Source: Pseudomonadota bacterium
GTDB taxonomy: Bacteria; Pseudomonadota; Gammaproteobacteria; Acidiferrobacterales; UBA6901
Reading direction: 5' to 3'
DNA length: 64,000 nucleotides
Assembly (NCBI GenBank): GCA_021819085.1
Contig: JAKASJ010000008.1
Location: 1-64,000, forward strand
In this document: in pieces, positions 45,213 through 53,142 of the stretch
Numbering within the stretch: position 1 is the first letter of the stretch
Layout: each line of letters begins with the position of its first letter
The notes under the pieces: generated by a model
Seen by the model: the letters and a program-made list of their open reading frames with translations, nothing else
Databases searched by the model: none
What the model was told of the DNA's origin: nothing
Program-made: the position numbers and the translations under genes

Positions 45213-45289
45213 GGTATCTCCTGGGCACGGCCTGGTGAACGATAAAGATAGGGGGCAACTTATATCAAAGCGGACGAGGCAAGAAAAGA

Positions 45290-45312
45290 ACGGGGCCGAA
45301 ACGGCCCCGTTT
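45290..45312 (-). terminator. partial terminator between pstS and pstC
   Basis: ACGGGGCCG (45290-45298) and CGGCCCCGT (45302-45310) form a nine-pair stem with an AAA loop. On the minus strand it is followed by TTCTTTTC, a broken U-tract. Placed 40 bases after the pstS stop, it likely lets only part of the message continue into pstCAB-phoU. Confidence 0.75.
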
Positions 45313-45349
45313 CAATACAAATTGCAGCTGAAGCCCCAACCAGACCGGG

Positions 45350-46396
45350 CTAGATACCCAGATTCTTTTTCCAGTATGCCTTGATGGCATTTATCGTGGG
45401 CGGCGGCAGCGGTCCGAAGGCAATGGATCGTGCCATGCTTTGGCCGTGCTCGAAGCCCCAGCGGAAGAATTTGACCACCTTCTCGTTGGAGGACTTGGGT
45501 GCGTCGGTACGCAGGATCTGCCACGTGCAGCCCGAGATCGGCCAGGTGGTTGGACCGGGCTGATCCGTCAGGATCACATAGAAATCGTGGGCCTTGGTGA
45601 AGTCCACATGGGATGCGGCCGCCTGAAAGCCTGCGAGGCTGGGGCTGACAAGACGGTGTGCGCGGTTGTACATCCGGGCATAGGTCATGTGGTTTTCCAG
45701 TATGTAGGCGTACTCGACGTAGCCGATCGCACCCCGGATACGCTGCACATAGGCCGCGACACCCTGGTTGCCCTTGCCGCCGAGCCCTGTGGGCCAGGCG
45801 ACGACGGTATTGGCGCCGATCCGGTTTTTCCACTCAGGACTGACTTTCGACAGGTAGTTGGTGAACGTGAAAGTCGTGCCGGAGCCGTCGGAACGGTGGA
45901 CCACTGCGATATCCAGGTCGGGCAGTTTCAGGCCGGGGTTCAGGGCCTGGATTTGAGGATCATTCCACTTCGTGATCTCGTGAAGATAGATCTTTGCAAC
46001 GACCGGTCCGTCGAGCACGAGTGCACCCGGTTTGATTCCGGGAACATTCATCACCAGATCCTCGCCGGCGATGGCCGTCGGAAACTGTATGAGGTGGTGT
46101 TTACGCAAAAATTCGGGGGTCAGTGGCATGTCGCTCGCCCCAAATGCGACCGTGCCGGCCTCGATCTGCGCGATGCCTCCGCCCGAGCCGATGCCCTGGT
46201 AATTCACCCGCGTCCCCGTCTTCTGCTGATAGGCGGCGGCCCACTTTACGACCAGTGGGTACACCCAGGTGCTGCCCGCACCGGTAATTTCGTCCGCACG
46301 GGCAGTCGCAAGCCCCAGCGCCAAAGCTAAGGTGCCGGCGGCGACCGCAAGTCTGCCTGCAGACAAGTGGCCCTTCAGTGGTACAGTGTTCGACAT
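45350..46396 (-). CDS. pstS: periplasmic phosphate-binding protein
   Basis: The 348-residue protein has a signal peptide (residues 1-34, ending near ATARA) and then the PstS core: ITGAGSTWVYPLVVKWAAAYQQKTGTRVNYQ, GSGGGIAQIEAGTVAFGASDMPL, VVHRSDGSGTTFTFTNYLS with the Ser/Thr/Arg/Asp phosphate contacts, and GAIGYVEYAYILEN. It captures phosphate and delivers it to PstCAB. A Pho-box array lies upstream. It heads the operon. Confidence 0.97.
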   Translation of the reverse strand: MSNTVPLKGHLSAGRLAVAAGTLALALGLATARADEITGAGSTWVYPLVVKWAAAYQQKTGTRVNYQGIGSGGGIAQIEAGTVAFGASDMPLTPEFLRKHHLIQFPTAIAGEDLVMNVPGIKPGALVLDGPVVAKIYLHEITKWNDPQIQALNPGLKLPDLDIAVVHRSDGSGTTFTFTNYLSKVSPEWKNRIGANTVVAWPTGLGGKGNQGVAAYVQRIRGAIGYVEYAYILENHMTYARMYNRAHRLVSPSLAGFQAAASHVDFTKAHDFYVILTDQPGPTTWPISGCTWQILRTDAPKSSNEKVVKFFRWGFEHGQSMARSIAFGPLPPPTINAIKAYWKKNLGI

Positions 46397-46452
46397 GTTG
46401 CTCTCCAGGAATTTTGGATAGATTTGTAACGGGCCGTATCATCCGAGCGTTA

Positions 46453-46490
46453 CATGACAGTTTGATGAACAAATGTGACAGAAATGTGAA
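46453..46490 (-). promoter_or_regulatory. Pho-box array upstream of pstS
   Basis: On the minus strand four degenerate PhoB half-sites follow one another: TTCACAT, TGTCACA, TTCATCA and TGTCATG, spaced 10, 11 and 10 bases apart. That matches PhoB direct repeats (CTGTCAT with 4-base A/T-rich spacers). The last half-site ends 57 bases before the pstS ATG. PhoB and PhoR are encoded in the same window. Confidence 0.7.
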
Positions 46491-46619
46491 TTTTTCCCCC
46501 CTGTAGTTTCAATCGGTTAGCGCCATAACAGAAACCGGAGCAGACCCCGGGGGATGGAGATGGGCCGCTGAGCAGACGCGGGCAGTGGTTGTGTATCCGG
46601 CAGCGTGCGATATCTAGAC

Positions 46620-47069
46620 TCAGTCCGCATCCATGCGTTCCAGCATTTTCATGCCGCCAATCATTCCTTCGACGCGGCTCCGGATATCATCGCGCAGCAC
46701 GCGCCAGGCCTGCATGACGCCTGTTTCATTTTCGCCCCCCTGGCTGGGGTTGGCCAGCGGCCAGTGCCTTTTCTGCACGCCAGCAGGGAGCGCTGGACAC
46801 TGCTCATCCGCGCCACGGCAGACGGTGACGACCAAGTCTGCCCAGGCCAGCATCCCGGGCGCCAGACAGCGCGAGGGCTGGCGCGAGATGTCGATGCCGG
46901 CCTCGCCCATGACGGCGATGGCGCAAGAATTCGTGGCGTGGGGTCCGATTACTGTCGCGTGGGCCACGATCCGTCCGCCGCCGAGATGGTTCGCCCAGCC
47001 CGCGGCCATCTGCGACGGGCAGGAGTCGCCCGTGCCTATGAATAATACGTGTGCGCTGCGCTTGTACAT
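46620..47069 (-). CDS. ArsC/low-molecular-weight phosphatase homologue lacking catalytic residues
   Basis: The 149-residue protein has the LMW-PTP/ArsC fold pattern (HVLFIGTGDSCPSQMAAGWA, AVMGEAGIDISRQPS, WADLVVTVCRGADEQCP, HWPLANPSQ). Normal enzymes have C-T-G-N-S-x-R in the phosphate loop and an Asp before Pro near residue 105. Here the nucleophile Cys is Gly12, the loop Arg is Pro18 and the Asp is Asn. It therefore cannot be a working reductase or phosphatase by the known mechanism. It may bind phosphate or arsenate as a sensor, or be a gene in decay that is still open. It lies between the ATP-grasp-like gene and pstS. Confidence 0.8.
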   Translation of the reverse strand: MYKRSAHVLFIGTGDSCPSQMAAGWANHLGGGRIVAHATVIGPHATNSCAIAVMGEAGIDISRQPSRCLAPGMLAWADLVVTVCRGADEQCPALPAGVQKRHWPLANPSQGGENETGVMQAWRVLRDDIRSRVEGMIGGMKMLERMDAD

Positions 47070-47134
47070 CACTTCCTCAAAGCGGGCTTACGATCCCCTG
47101 TAGGCGCGTAAGCGGCCTGGTGTGCCCTGCGCGC

Positions 47135-48454
47135 TCAAGCCTGGGGTTCGCACGAAGGGTCGGGAAGGAAAACCGGCGCGAAGCCTCCGCCGGGGGTGCG
47201 GAAATTGGTCGTTTGGCCCCGGTACAGGCGTGCAGACAGGAGCTGCACGGAGCCGTCATAGACGTAGTTGCGCATATCAAGCTTCAGGCTGATTTCTTCG
47301 CCGCCGACGCGCAGCCGGCGTTCGCTCGGCGGTATGGTCTCTTGGGCCACGAATTGCCCGGCGATGATCTCGGACCAGGCGCGCTTGGTGAGTTTGTCGC
47401 CGCGATACGCCGCTTTGCCGCCATAGCCGGATACCGGCTTGAAGAACAGCCGGCGACGGTCCGTCCACAGGTCATCGCGGCGGTCCGGCTCGATGAGTGT
47501 CGTATGGGGGATGCCGGCGTGCAGGATTCGCTGCGTATCTTCGGTCACCCCCCAGGCAGCCAGGCGGTTCGCATCGATGAGCACGGACAGATTGCGCTTG
47601 TCCGCGTACAGTGCATGGGCGCGGGGATGGGGTGTCAGCACAACAGCGCCTTCGACGTAGGCGGTGCGCAACGGCTCATGTGCCGGCTGCTCCAGGGAAA
47701 AATCGGTCAGGCGGTTGTATACGAGGTCGATGCGCAGCTCCTGATGCCAAAGTGCGCCGCTGCGATAGGCAAGGTCCTTGGGGTCCGCGATGATGCATTT
47801 CAGTCCATGTCGGCTGAACATCTGCCTGAAAAGCACGAATTCGGGATATAGATACTGTTGCGGCGGATGGTCGTCGACGATGGCGACGACGGCCGGGTGA
47901 CTGTTGCCACGCTGCAGGCTCCACTCGGCGAGAAACATCTCGAAAAATGTCTGTTCGAGCGATTTCAGGTCTATGGGACCCGTAGCCAGCTGCCGGACCT
48001 GGTCACAGCATGCACGCTGCGCCCGCGCAAGCACCGTGTTGAGGAGCGCTCCGCCGGCATTGGTGTTTATCTCGATGAGTCGCGGCCCATCCGGGGCGAG
48101 ATGGAAATCGTATCCCAGGAATACCCCGCGTGGCCCGAGATCGAGCCGGGCGATGGCCGGGGCCCAGCCGAGGACGGTCTCGCGATAGCTGGGTAGGGCG
48201 ACAACGCTCTCCACCGCACGGATTATTGCCGCCATGCGTTCCACGTCCGGGCGTGATATGAATACGGCGGAAGCGCTGAACAGGTACGGCCGGGATTCGA
48301 TAATCGAGTGATAGAGATCGCGGTTCTCGGCATCCTGCTCGAGTTCGCGGCGCAATGCATCTGCATCGATGCTGATGCAATGGCAGTCGCGATTCAGAAT
48401 CCGCGCCAGTTCTTCGCTGTTGTCATCGGGCGACCCGGATCCGGTCGCGATCAT
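47135..48454 (-). CDS. ATP-grasp-like protein of unknown function
   Basis: The 439-residue protein shows ATP-grasp hallmarks: RLDLGPRGVFLGYDFHL, then RLIEINTNAGGAL, and later FFKPVSGYGGKAAYRGDKLT, whose Lys and Gly-rich loop resemble the ATP-binding lysine strand, plus SLKLDMRNYVYDG near the end. The order of the pieces suggests a circularly permuted ATP-grasp. Substrate and partner are unknown; such enzymes join carboxylates to amines or thiols. The ATG at 48454 or the GTG at 48469 could be the start. It lies 65 bases before the dead ArsC gene, within the pho/pst block. Confidence 0.65.
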   Translation of the reverse strand: MIATGSGSPDDNSEELARILNRDCHCISIDADALRRELEQDAENRDLYHSIIESRPYLFSASAVFISRPDVERMAAIIRAVESVVALPSYRETVLGWAPAIARLDLGPRGVFLGYDFHLAPDGPRLIEINTNAGGALLNTVLARAQRACCDQVRQLATGPIDLKSLEQTFFEMFLAEWSLQRGNSHPAVVAIVDDHPPQQYLYPEFVLFRQMFSRHGLKCIIADPKDLAYRSGALWHQELRIDLVYNRLTDFSLEQPAHEPLRTAYVEGAVVLTPHPRAHALYADKRNLSVLIDANRLAAWGVTEDTQRILHAGIPHTTLIEPDRRDDLWTDRRRLFFKPVSGYGGKAAYRGDKLTKRAWSEIIAGQFVAQETIPPSERRLRVGGEEISLKLDMRNYVYDGSVQLLSARLYRGQTTNFRTPGGGFAPVFLPDPSCEPQA

Positions 48455-48469
48455 GGAACGGAGGAACAC

Positions 48470-49038
48470 GGACCGTGTCGGGGTGTCATGGCAGCCGGCA
48501 GCAGGCGTGCTGGGTAGGAGTACCTCAGGCGGCGTACCCGCGCCAGCAAGCGAATCTGCGACCCATGCCTGATCCCTGGCGCGTCCGACCGGTCAATGAC
48601 GGCGTTCAGGTTTCGCGCGGTAGCCGTGCGCAGGATGCGCTGGCGGCAGGGGCTGCTTCCGTTCCGCAGGGCCCAAATCCGGGGACCATGCGCTGCCCCT
48701 TTCCGGGCGGAAGCCCGCCCAACTGCATCGATAAGCATTTGAAAAATATATGCGCAAACCTCTGCATGGTCAATCACCAGCGCACACCGACCCGGCAAAC
48801 CGGAAATTCAGGAGGGGTTCTCGAGCCAGAGCGGCTCGAAACAACGTCCAGGTACGTGTGACCCCCGCACACGAAACGGAGCTTCCCTGCCAGCGGCCGG
48901 CGTGTTCCAGTTTGTGGCCGCAATCGACGCGACCGACGCGTCCGCCCCGTGACACGGCCTCCTCAGGCTGCCATGGCATGGGACGGCAACGTTAACAACT
49001 GCTGTTGACGGAGACGTTTCCGGGAGATGACGCGGAAG
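48470..49038. other. intergenic between phoR and the ATP-grasp-like gene
   Basis: These 569 bases separate genes on the same strand. Frames here, including a plus-strand one at 48475-48861, carry no known motif. Bases 48735-48770 are AT-rich and could be a promoter for the ATP-grasp-like gene. No Pho box or terminator was recognised. Confidence 0.35.
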
Positions 49039-50352
49039 TTACACGGTATCGGTACGCGCGATGCGCTGTAGGCGCGATTGCGGAAACTGGCATGTAAACG
49101 TGCTGCCCCGCCCGAGTGTGCTTTCGATGAGCAGCTTTGCGTCGTGACGCAGCAGTACGTGCTTGACAATGGACAGCCCCAGTCCCGTGCCGCCCGTGGC
49201 GCGGGAACGCGCGCTGTCCACGCGGTAGAACCGCTCCGTCAGATGCGAAAGATGCTGCGGCGCGATCCCGTCGCCGGTGTCGGACACCGAGAATCTCGCC
49301 CCCTCGGGTGTGCCGGCCCACGTCATCCGGATGGACCGGCCTTCCGGAGTGTATCGGACTGCATTGTTGATCAGATTGGAGAAGGCGCTGCGCAGTTCGT
49401 CCTCGTTACCCAGCAGTCTCAGGTCCGGATCCGCCTCGAGCGTGATCTGGTGGCCGTGCTGACCGCTCAGCATCTCGGCCATCTCCTTCAGTCCGGACAG
49501 CATCACCGGAACATCGACGATAGATTGATGCAGGAGTGGTGGCTCTGTCTCGAGCCTGGAAAGTGTCAGCAGATCGTTCACTAGCCGCTGCATCCGCACC
49601 GCCTGTTCGTGCATCGTAACCAGATGCCGTCTGATCTCGTCGATCCGGGGGGTATCCATATCCTGCAGGGTCTCAAGGAATCCGGAGATGACGGTGAGGG
49701 GCGTTCGCAGTTCATGGGAAATATTGGCGACGAAATCGCGCCGCATTGCCTCCAGACGCTCGAGCCGAGTGATATCGCGTCCGATCAGCAGTTTCTGGCT
49801 GCTGCCGAAGGGGATGATCTGAAGCGACAGGGTCTTCTCCGGACGCTCCGGCGAAGGAACGGTGATGGCATCCGTAAAATCGCCCTTTTTCAGATAGTTC
49901 GTGAAATCAGGATCACGCAGCAGGTTGGTTACGCGCAGACCGTAATCGCGCGAAAATGCGACACCCAAAAGACGCTCGGCTGCAGGGTTGGCCCATTCAA
50001 TGGCATCGTTGAGCGTCAGCACCACCATCGCATCAGGGGTTGCGGCGCTGGTGCTTTGGAAGCGCGTGAGCGTCTGCGTGAGCTGGTCTTCGCGGCGTTC
50101 CGTCTCCTTCATTAGGGCGCGTATGCTGTCGAAAATGTCCCCCCACAGACCCGATGCCTCGGGAATGTCGTTGCGGCGACGGCTCTGCAGCCAGCGGTGC
50201 AGCAGGAAGAGATGTCGCAGGGTCAGCGCCAGGTAGGCGCCCAGGCCCAGGAGCACGGCCGCCATGGGGTGGCCAGCGATCAGTCCGAGCGTGAAAAAAG
50301 CGGCAAGAATACCGACCAACACCCAGATTTCGCTTACCCAGCTTTCGCGCAC
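49039..50352 (-). CDS. phoR: phosphate regulon sensor histidine kinase
   Basis: The 437-residue protein has two N-terminal membrane helices (about 10-50), a PAS domain (about 100-195, with DAMVVLTLNDAIEWANPAA), the HisKA box with H213 (FVANISHELRTPL) and a HATPase domain (LINNAVRYTPEG, DTGDGIAP, GGTGLGLSIVKH). It phosphorylates PhoB when phosphate is scarce, reading the Pst-PhoU state. A GTG start at 50352 follows the phoB stop by 5 bases. Confidence 0.96.
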   Translation of the reverse strand: MRESWVSEIWVLVGILAAFFTLGLIAGHPMAAVLLGLGAYLALTLRHLFLLHRWLQSRRRNDIPEASGLWGDIFDSIRALMKETERREDQLTQTLTRFQSTSAATPDAMVVLTLNDAIEWANPAAERLLGVAFSRDYGLRVTNLLRDPDFTNYLKKGDFTDAITVPSPERPEKTLSLQIIPFGSSQKLLIGRDITRLERLEAMRRDFVANISHELRTPLTVISGFLETLQDMDTPRIDEIRRHLVTMHEQAVRMQRLVNDLLTLSRLETEPPLLHQSIVDVPVMLSGLKEMAEMLSGQHGHQITLEADPDLRLLGNEDELRSAFSNLINNAVRYTPEGRSIRMTWAGTPEGARFSVSDTGDGIAPQHLSHLTERFYRVDSARSRATGGTGLGLSIVKHVLLRHDAKLLIESTLGRGSTFTCQFPQSRLQRIARTDTV

Positions 50353-50357
50353 CCGGG

Positions 50358-51047
50358 TCAGTCCTGGGCCGACATGCGATAGCCTGCGCCGCGCACAGTC
50401 TGGATAAGCGTATCGTGGCCGCTCGCCTCGAGCACTTTTCGCAGGCGGCGGATGTGGACATCCACCGTGCGTTCTTCGACATACACGTTGCCGCCCCAGA
50501 CGCTGTCGAGGATCCGCTCGCGGCTGTGCACGCGTTCTGGATGGGTCATGAAAAAATGCAGCAATCTGAACTCCATCGGGCCGAGCGCGAGCCTGGCACC
50601 GTTTGCCTGTACCCGGTGGGTCACGGGATCAAGCTGTAGTCCCCCGATCTCTACGGCGATATCGGCAGTCTGCGGCGCGCTGCGGCGCAGCAGCGCCCGG
50701 ATGCGCGCCAGCAGCTCGCGCGTGGAGAACGGTTTCGTCACGTAGTCGTCGGCGCCGGTTTCGAGCCCCTTGAGCTTGTCCTCCTCCTGGGTGCGTGCCG
50801 TCAGTATGATGATCGGAAGGTGGCGGGTGAGCCTGTCCTGGCGCAGGCGGCGGGCGTAGTCGACACCGCTGATCCCTGGCAGCATCCAGTCGAGCAGCAC
50901 CATGTCCGGCATGGCGGACAGGATCCTGGCCTGGGCCTGGGTTGCATCAGCCGCCTCTTGGCAGTCAAAGCCGGCGTTGTGCAGTGCGACGCAGATCATT
51001 TCGCGGATCGCTTGTTCGTCTTCTATTATCAGAATTTTTGCCGGCAT
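50358..51047 (-). CDS. phoB: phosphate regulon response regulator
   Basis: The 229-residue OmpR-type regulator has a receiver with D53 (MVLLDWMLPGISG), DDYVTKPF, and a C-terminal winged helix (LALGPMEFRLLHFFMTHPERV, VDVHIRRLRKVLE, TVRGAGYRM). It binds Pho boxes. The ATG at 51047 starts the family; a frame to 51284 adds unconserved sequence. A Pho-box-like pair upstream suggests autoregulation. Confidence 0.96.
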   Translation of the reverse strand: MPAKILIIEDEQAIREMICVALHNAGFDCQEAADATQAQARILSAMPDMVLLDWMLPGISGVDYARRLRQDRLTRHLPIIILTARTQEEDKLKGLETGADDYVTKPFSTRELLARIRALLRRSAPQTADIAVEIGGLQLDPVTHRVQANGARLALGPMEFRLLHFFMTHPERVHSRERILDSVWGGNVYVEERTVDVHIRRLRKVLEASGHDTLIQTVRGAGYRMSAQD

Positions 51048-51104
51048 GAGTCGACGGTGGGCTCCGCGAGTTCCAATGCTGCTCGTTTTTTGCGCGCATA
51101 TTTC

Positions 51105-51122
51105 ATACCATAAGTATGACAG
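51105..51122 (-). promoter_or_regulatory. candidate Pho box upstream of phoB
   Basis: On the minus strand CTGTCAT (51122-51116), a four-base spacer ACTT and ATGGTAT (51111-51105) form a Pho-box-like pair. The first half-site is perfect; the second is poor. It lies about 60 bases before the phoB ATG, compatible with positive autoregulation. Confidence 0.5.
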
Positions 51123-51326
51123 TTTGGTTACCGGGCGCGTATCCCCCAGCAAAACCGGTATAATTCCCCGGTCCCCGAGGCGGGAAGGGGGTGGTTCGGG
51201 TGGGATGCGATGGTCCGGCGCGGCAGGGGCGCCGGGCTGACTGGACTGGGTCCATGCGGTCGGCCCAGCGAAATCCGGCGCCATCTCCGTTCACTTCGCC
51301 AAGCACAAGGGCTTAACAGGCAAACC

Positions 51327-51710
51327 ATGCGCAAGAATGCGGTCAGACCAACCGATATCAAGCTGCACCAGAAATCGCGGGCACTGGAGATCAGCTTCGA
51401 CGATGGCAGTCACTTCAGGTATCCCTGCGAGTACCTGCGCGTCTATTCGCCTTCGGCGGAGGTTCGCGGCCATGGCCCCGGACAGGAAGTGCTGCAGCTG
51501 GGAAAGGAGAACGTCAACATTACCAATATCGAGCCCGTCGGCACCTACGCCGTATGCCTGTACTTCGACGACGGGCACAATACCGGGATCTATTCCTGGG
51601 ATTTGCTGCATAGCCTTGGAGTCAACCAGCAGCAGCTGTGGGACCAGTATCTCGAGCGTCTCGAGAAGGCTGGGCACAAGCGTAAGCCGCAACCCGCCGA
51701 TGGAGTATGA
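51327..51710 (+). CDS. DUF971-family protein
   Basis: The 127-residue protein matches DUF971 (gamma-butyrobetaine hydroxylase N-terminal-like): [71 protein letters not shown]. The fold is small and beta-rich; function is unknown, with proposed links to iron-sulfur or quinone pathways. It overlaps ubiE by 11 bases and heads the ubiE-ubiJ-ubiB run, an arrangement common in proteobacteria. A TATAAT at 51159-51164 may be its -10 box. Confidence 0.88.
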   Translation: MRKNAVRPTDIKLHQKSRALEISFDDGSHFRYPCEYLRVYSPSAEVRGHGPGQEVLQLGKENVNITNIEPVGTYAVCLYFDDGHNTGIYSWDLLHSLGVNQQQLWDQYLERLEKAGHKRKPQPADGV

Positions 51711-52485
51711 GGCCTTGAAACAGCATCCGGACCCCGGGTCCGACGACAATTTGACGCATTTCGGATTTCGCGAGGTACCGGCAGAGGAAAAGGCCGGCCT
51801 GGTGGGACGAGTGTTTGATTCGGTCGCCGGCAAGTACGACCTGATGAACGACGCAATGTCTTTTGGCGTTCATCGCCTGTGGAAACGGTTTGCAGTAGGC
51901 CAGAGCGGGGTGCGCACCGGCCAGCGCGTGCTCGACGTCGCGGGCGGCACCGGCGATCTGGCGGCCAAATTCGCCGGGCGGGTCGGGCCCAGCGGAAGCG
52001 TGGTCATTGCCGACATCAATGCCGCCATGCTGGATGTTGGACGCCGGCGGCTCGCCGACCGTGGCATTGCCGGAAACGTCGAATTCGTGCGGGCTGACGC
52101 CGAGCGGCTGCCGTTTCCGGACGACCAGTTCGACTGCATCACCATCGCCTTCGGCTTGCGCAATGTCACGCACAAGGAGGCGGCGCTGGCTTCGATGTTT
52201 CGCGTGCTGAAGCCGGGCGGTCGGTTGCTGGTGCTGGAGTTTTCACACCCGGTGTTGCCCGGTCTGGGTACCCTGTACGACGTATACTCATTCTCACTGC
52301 TGCCTCTGATGGGGCGGTTCATTGCCAACGATGAGGACAGCTACCGCTATCTGGTGGAATCGATACGCCGGCACCCGGATCAGGAGACTCTCAAGTCCAT
52401 GATGGAGGCAGCAGGTTTCGAGCGGGCGCACTATTTCAACCTGAGCGGAGGAATCGTTGCCCTGCACCGGGGGTACAAGCTCTGA
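51700..52485 (+). CDS. ubiE: ubiquinone/menaquinone C-methyltransferase
   Basis: The 261-residue SAM methyltransferase has [51 protein letters not shown] (SAM motif I), [20 protein letters not shown] and the C-terminal [16 protein letters not shown], all typical of UbiE. It C-methylates the benzoquinol ring. The ATG at 51700 overlaps the DUF971 end; a TTG at 51716 with a GGAG site nine bases upstream is an equally good start. Confidence 0.96.
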   Translation: MEYEALKQHPDPGSDDNLTHFGFREVPAEEKAGLVGRVFDSVAGKYDLMNDAMSFGVHRLWKRFAVGQSGVRTGQRVLDVAGGTGDLAAKFAGRVGPSGSVVIADINAAMLDVGRRRLADRGIAGNVEFVRADAERLPFPDDQFDCITIAFGLRNVTHKEAALASMFRVLKPGGRLLVLEFSHPVLPGLGTLYDVYSFSLLPLMGRFIANDEDSYRYLVESIRRHPDQETLKSMMEAAGFERAHYFNLSGGIVALHRGYKL

Positions 52486-52512
52486 CGCCCGCCGGATTCA
52501 GGCCCGCTATCG

Positions 52513-53142
52513 ATGGCTGACGTGTTGCAGGCAGCAATCGGAGTGCTTGAGGAAGCGGCCAACCGGCTGTTGCGTCTCGATCCGGACAGCCTGCGCGAAC
52601 TGGGCGGGATTTCGGGACGTGTCATCCGTCTCGATCTGCGCGGCCTGGGCAGACCGCTTTATCTGTTTCCATCCGAGGCCGGGATATACATTCGCACCGA
52701 ACATGCCGGCGCTCCCGACGCGATCCTCAGCGCCCGCTTTGCCGGGCTTCTGAATCTGGCGCTCGGGCGCCAGAGCCGGGCGTTTCTGTCCGGCGAGCTC
52801 GAAATCAGCGGCGATATCGATCTCGGCCAGCGCTTCCAGAAGATCCTGCGGCAGTTTGACATCGACTGGGAGGAGGCTGCAGCGCGCTGGCTCGGAGACC
52901 CGCTGGCCCATCAGCTGGGCAATTTCATGCGTGCGGCGAGCTCGGGATTGCGCGCATCGGGCGAGGTGGTCATGCGTGATCTGGTCGAGTATCTGCAGTA
53001 TGAAAGGCGTGACCTGCCGCAGCGGCACGAAGTCGATGACTTTCTCCGCGCCGTCGACGTGCTGCGCGCCGATGTCGATCGCATGGAGCAGCGCATCGCG
53101 CGCCTGGCGCACGGCGCTGGTCCGGGACGCGGGGTCGGATGA
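52513..53142 (+). CDS. ubiJ: ubiquinone biosynthesis accessory factor UbiJ (SCP2 domain)
   Basis: The 209-residue protein has an SCP2 lipid-binding fold in its first half (RVIRLDLRGLGRPLYLFPSEAG, AILSARFAGLLNLALG, GELEISGDIDLGQRFQKIL) and a helical C-terminal half (YERRDLPQRHEVDDFLRAVD with a coiled coil). This is UbiJ, which holds quinone intermediates for the aerobic Ubi complex. The stop overlaps the ubiB start (ATGA). Confidence 0.93.
   Translation: MADVLQAAIGVLEEAANRLLRLDPDSLRELGGISGRVIRLDLRGLGRPLYLFPSEAGIYIRTEHAGAPDAILSARFAGLLNLALGRQSRAFLSGELEISGDIDLGQRFQKILRQFDIDWEEAAARWLGDPLAHQLGNFMRAASSGLRASGEVVMRDLVEYLQYERRDLPQRHEVDDFLRAVDVLRADVDRMEQRIARLAHGAGPGRGVG

Noticed and set aside
48475-48861. 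Plus-strand frame of 128 codons between phoR and the ATP-grasp-like gene.
   Set aside because: No motif or ribosome site; composition looks like chance coding in GC-rich DNA.
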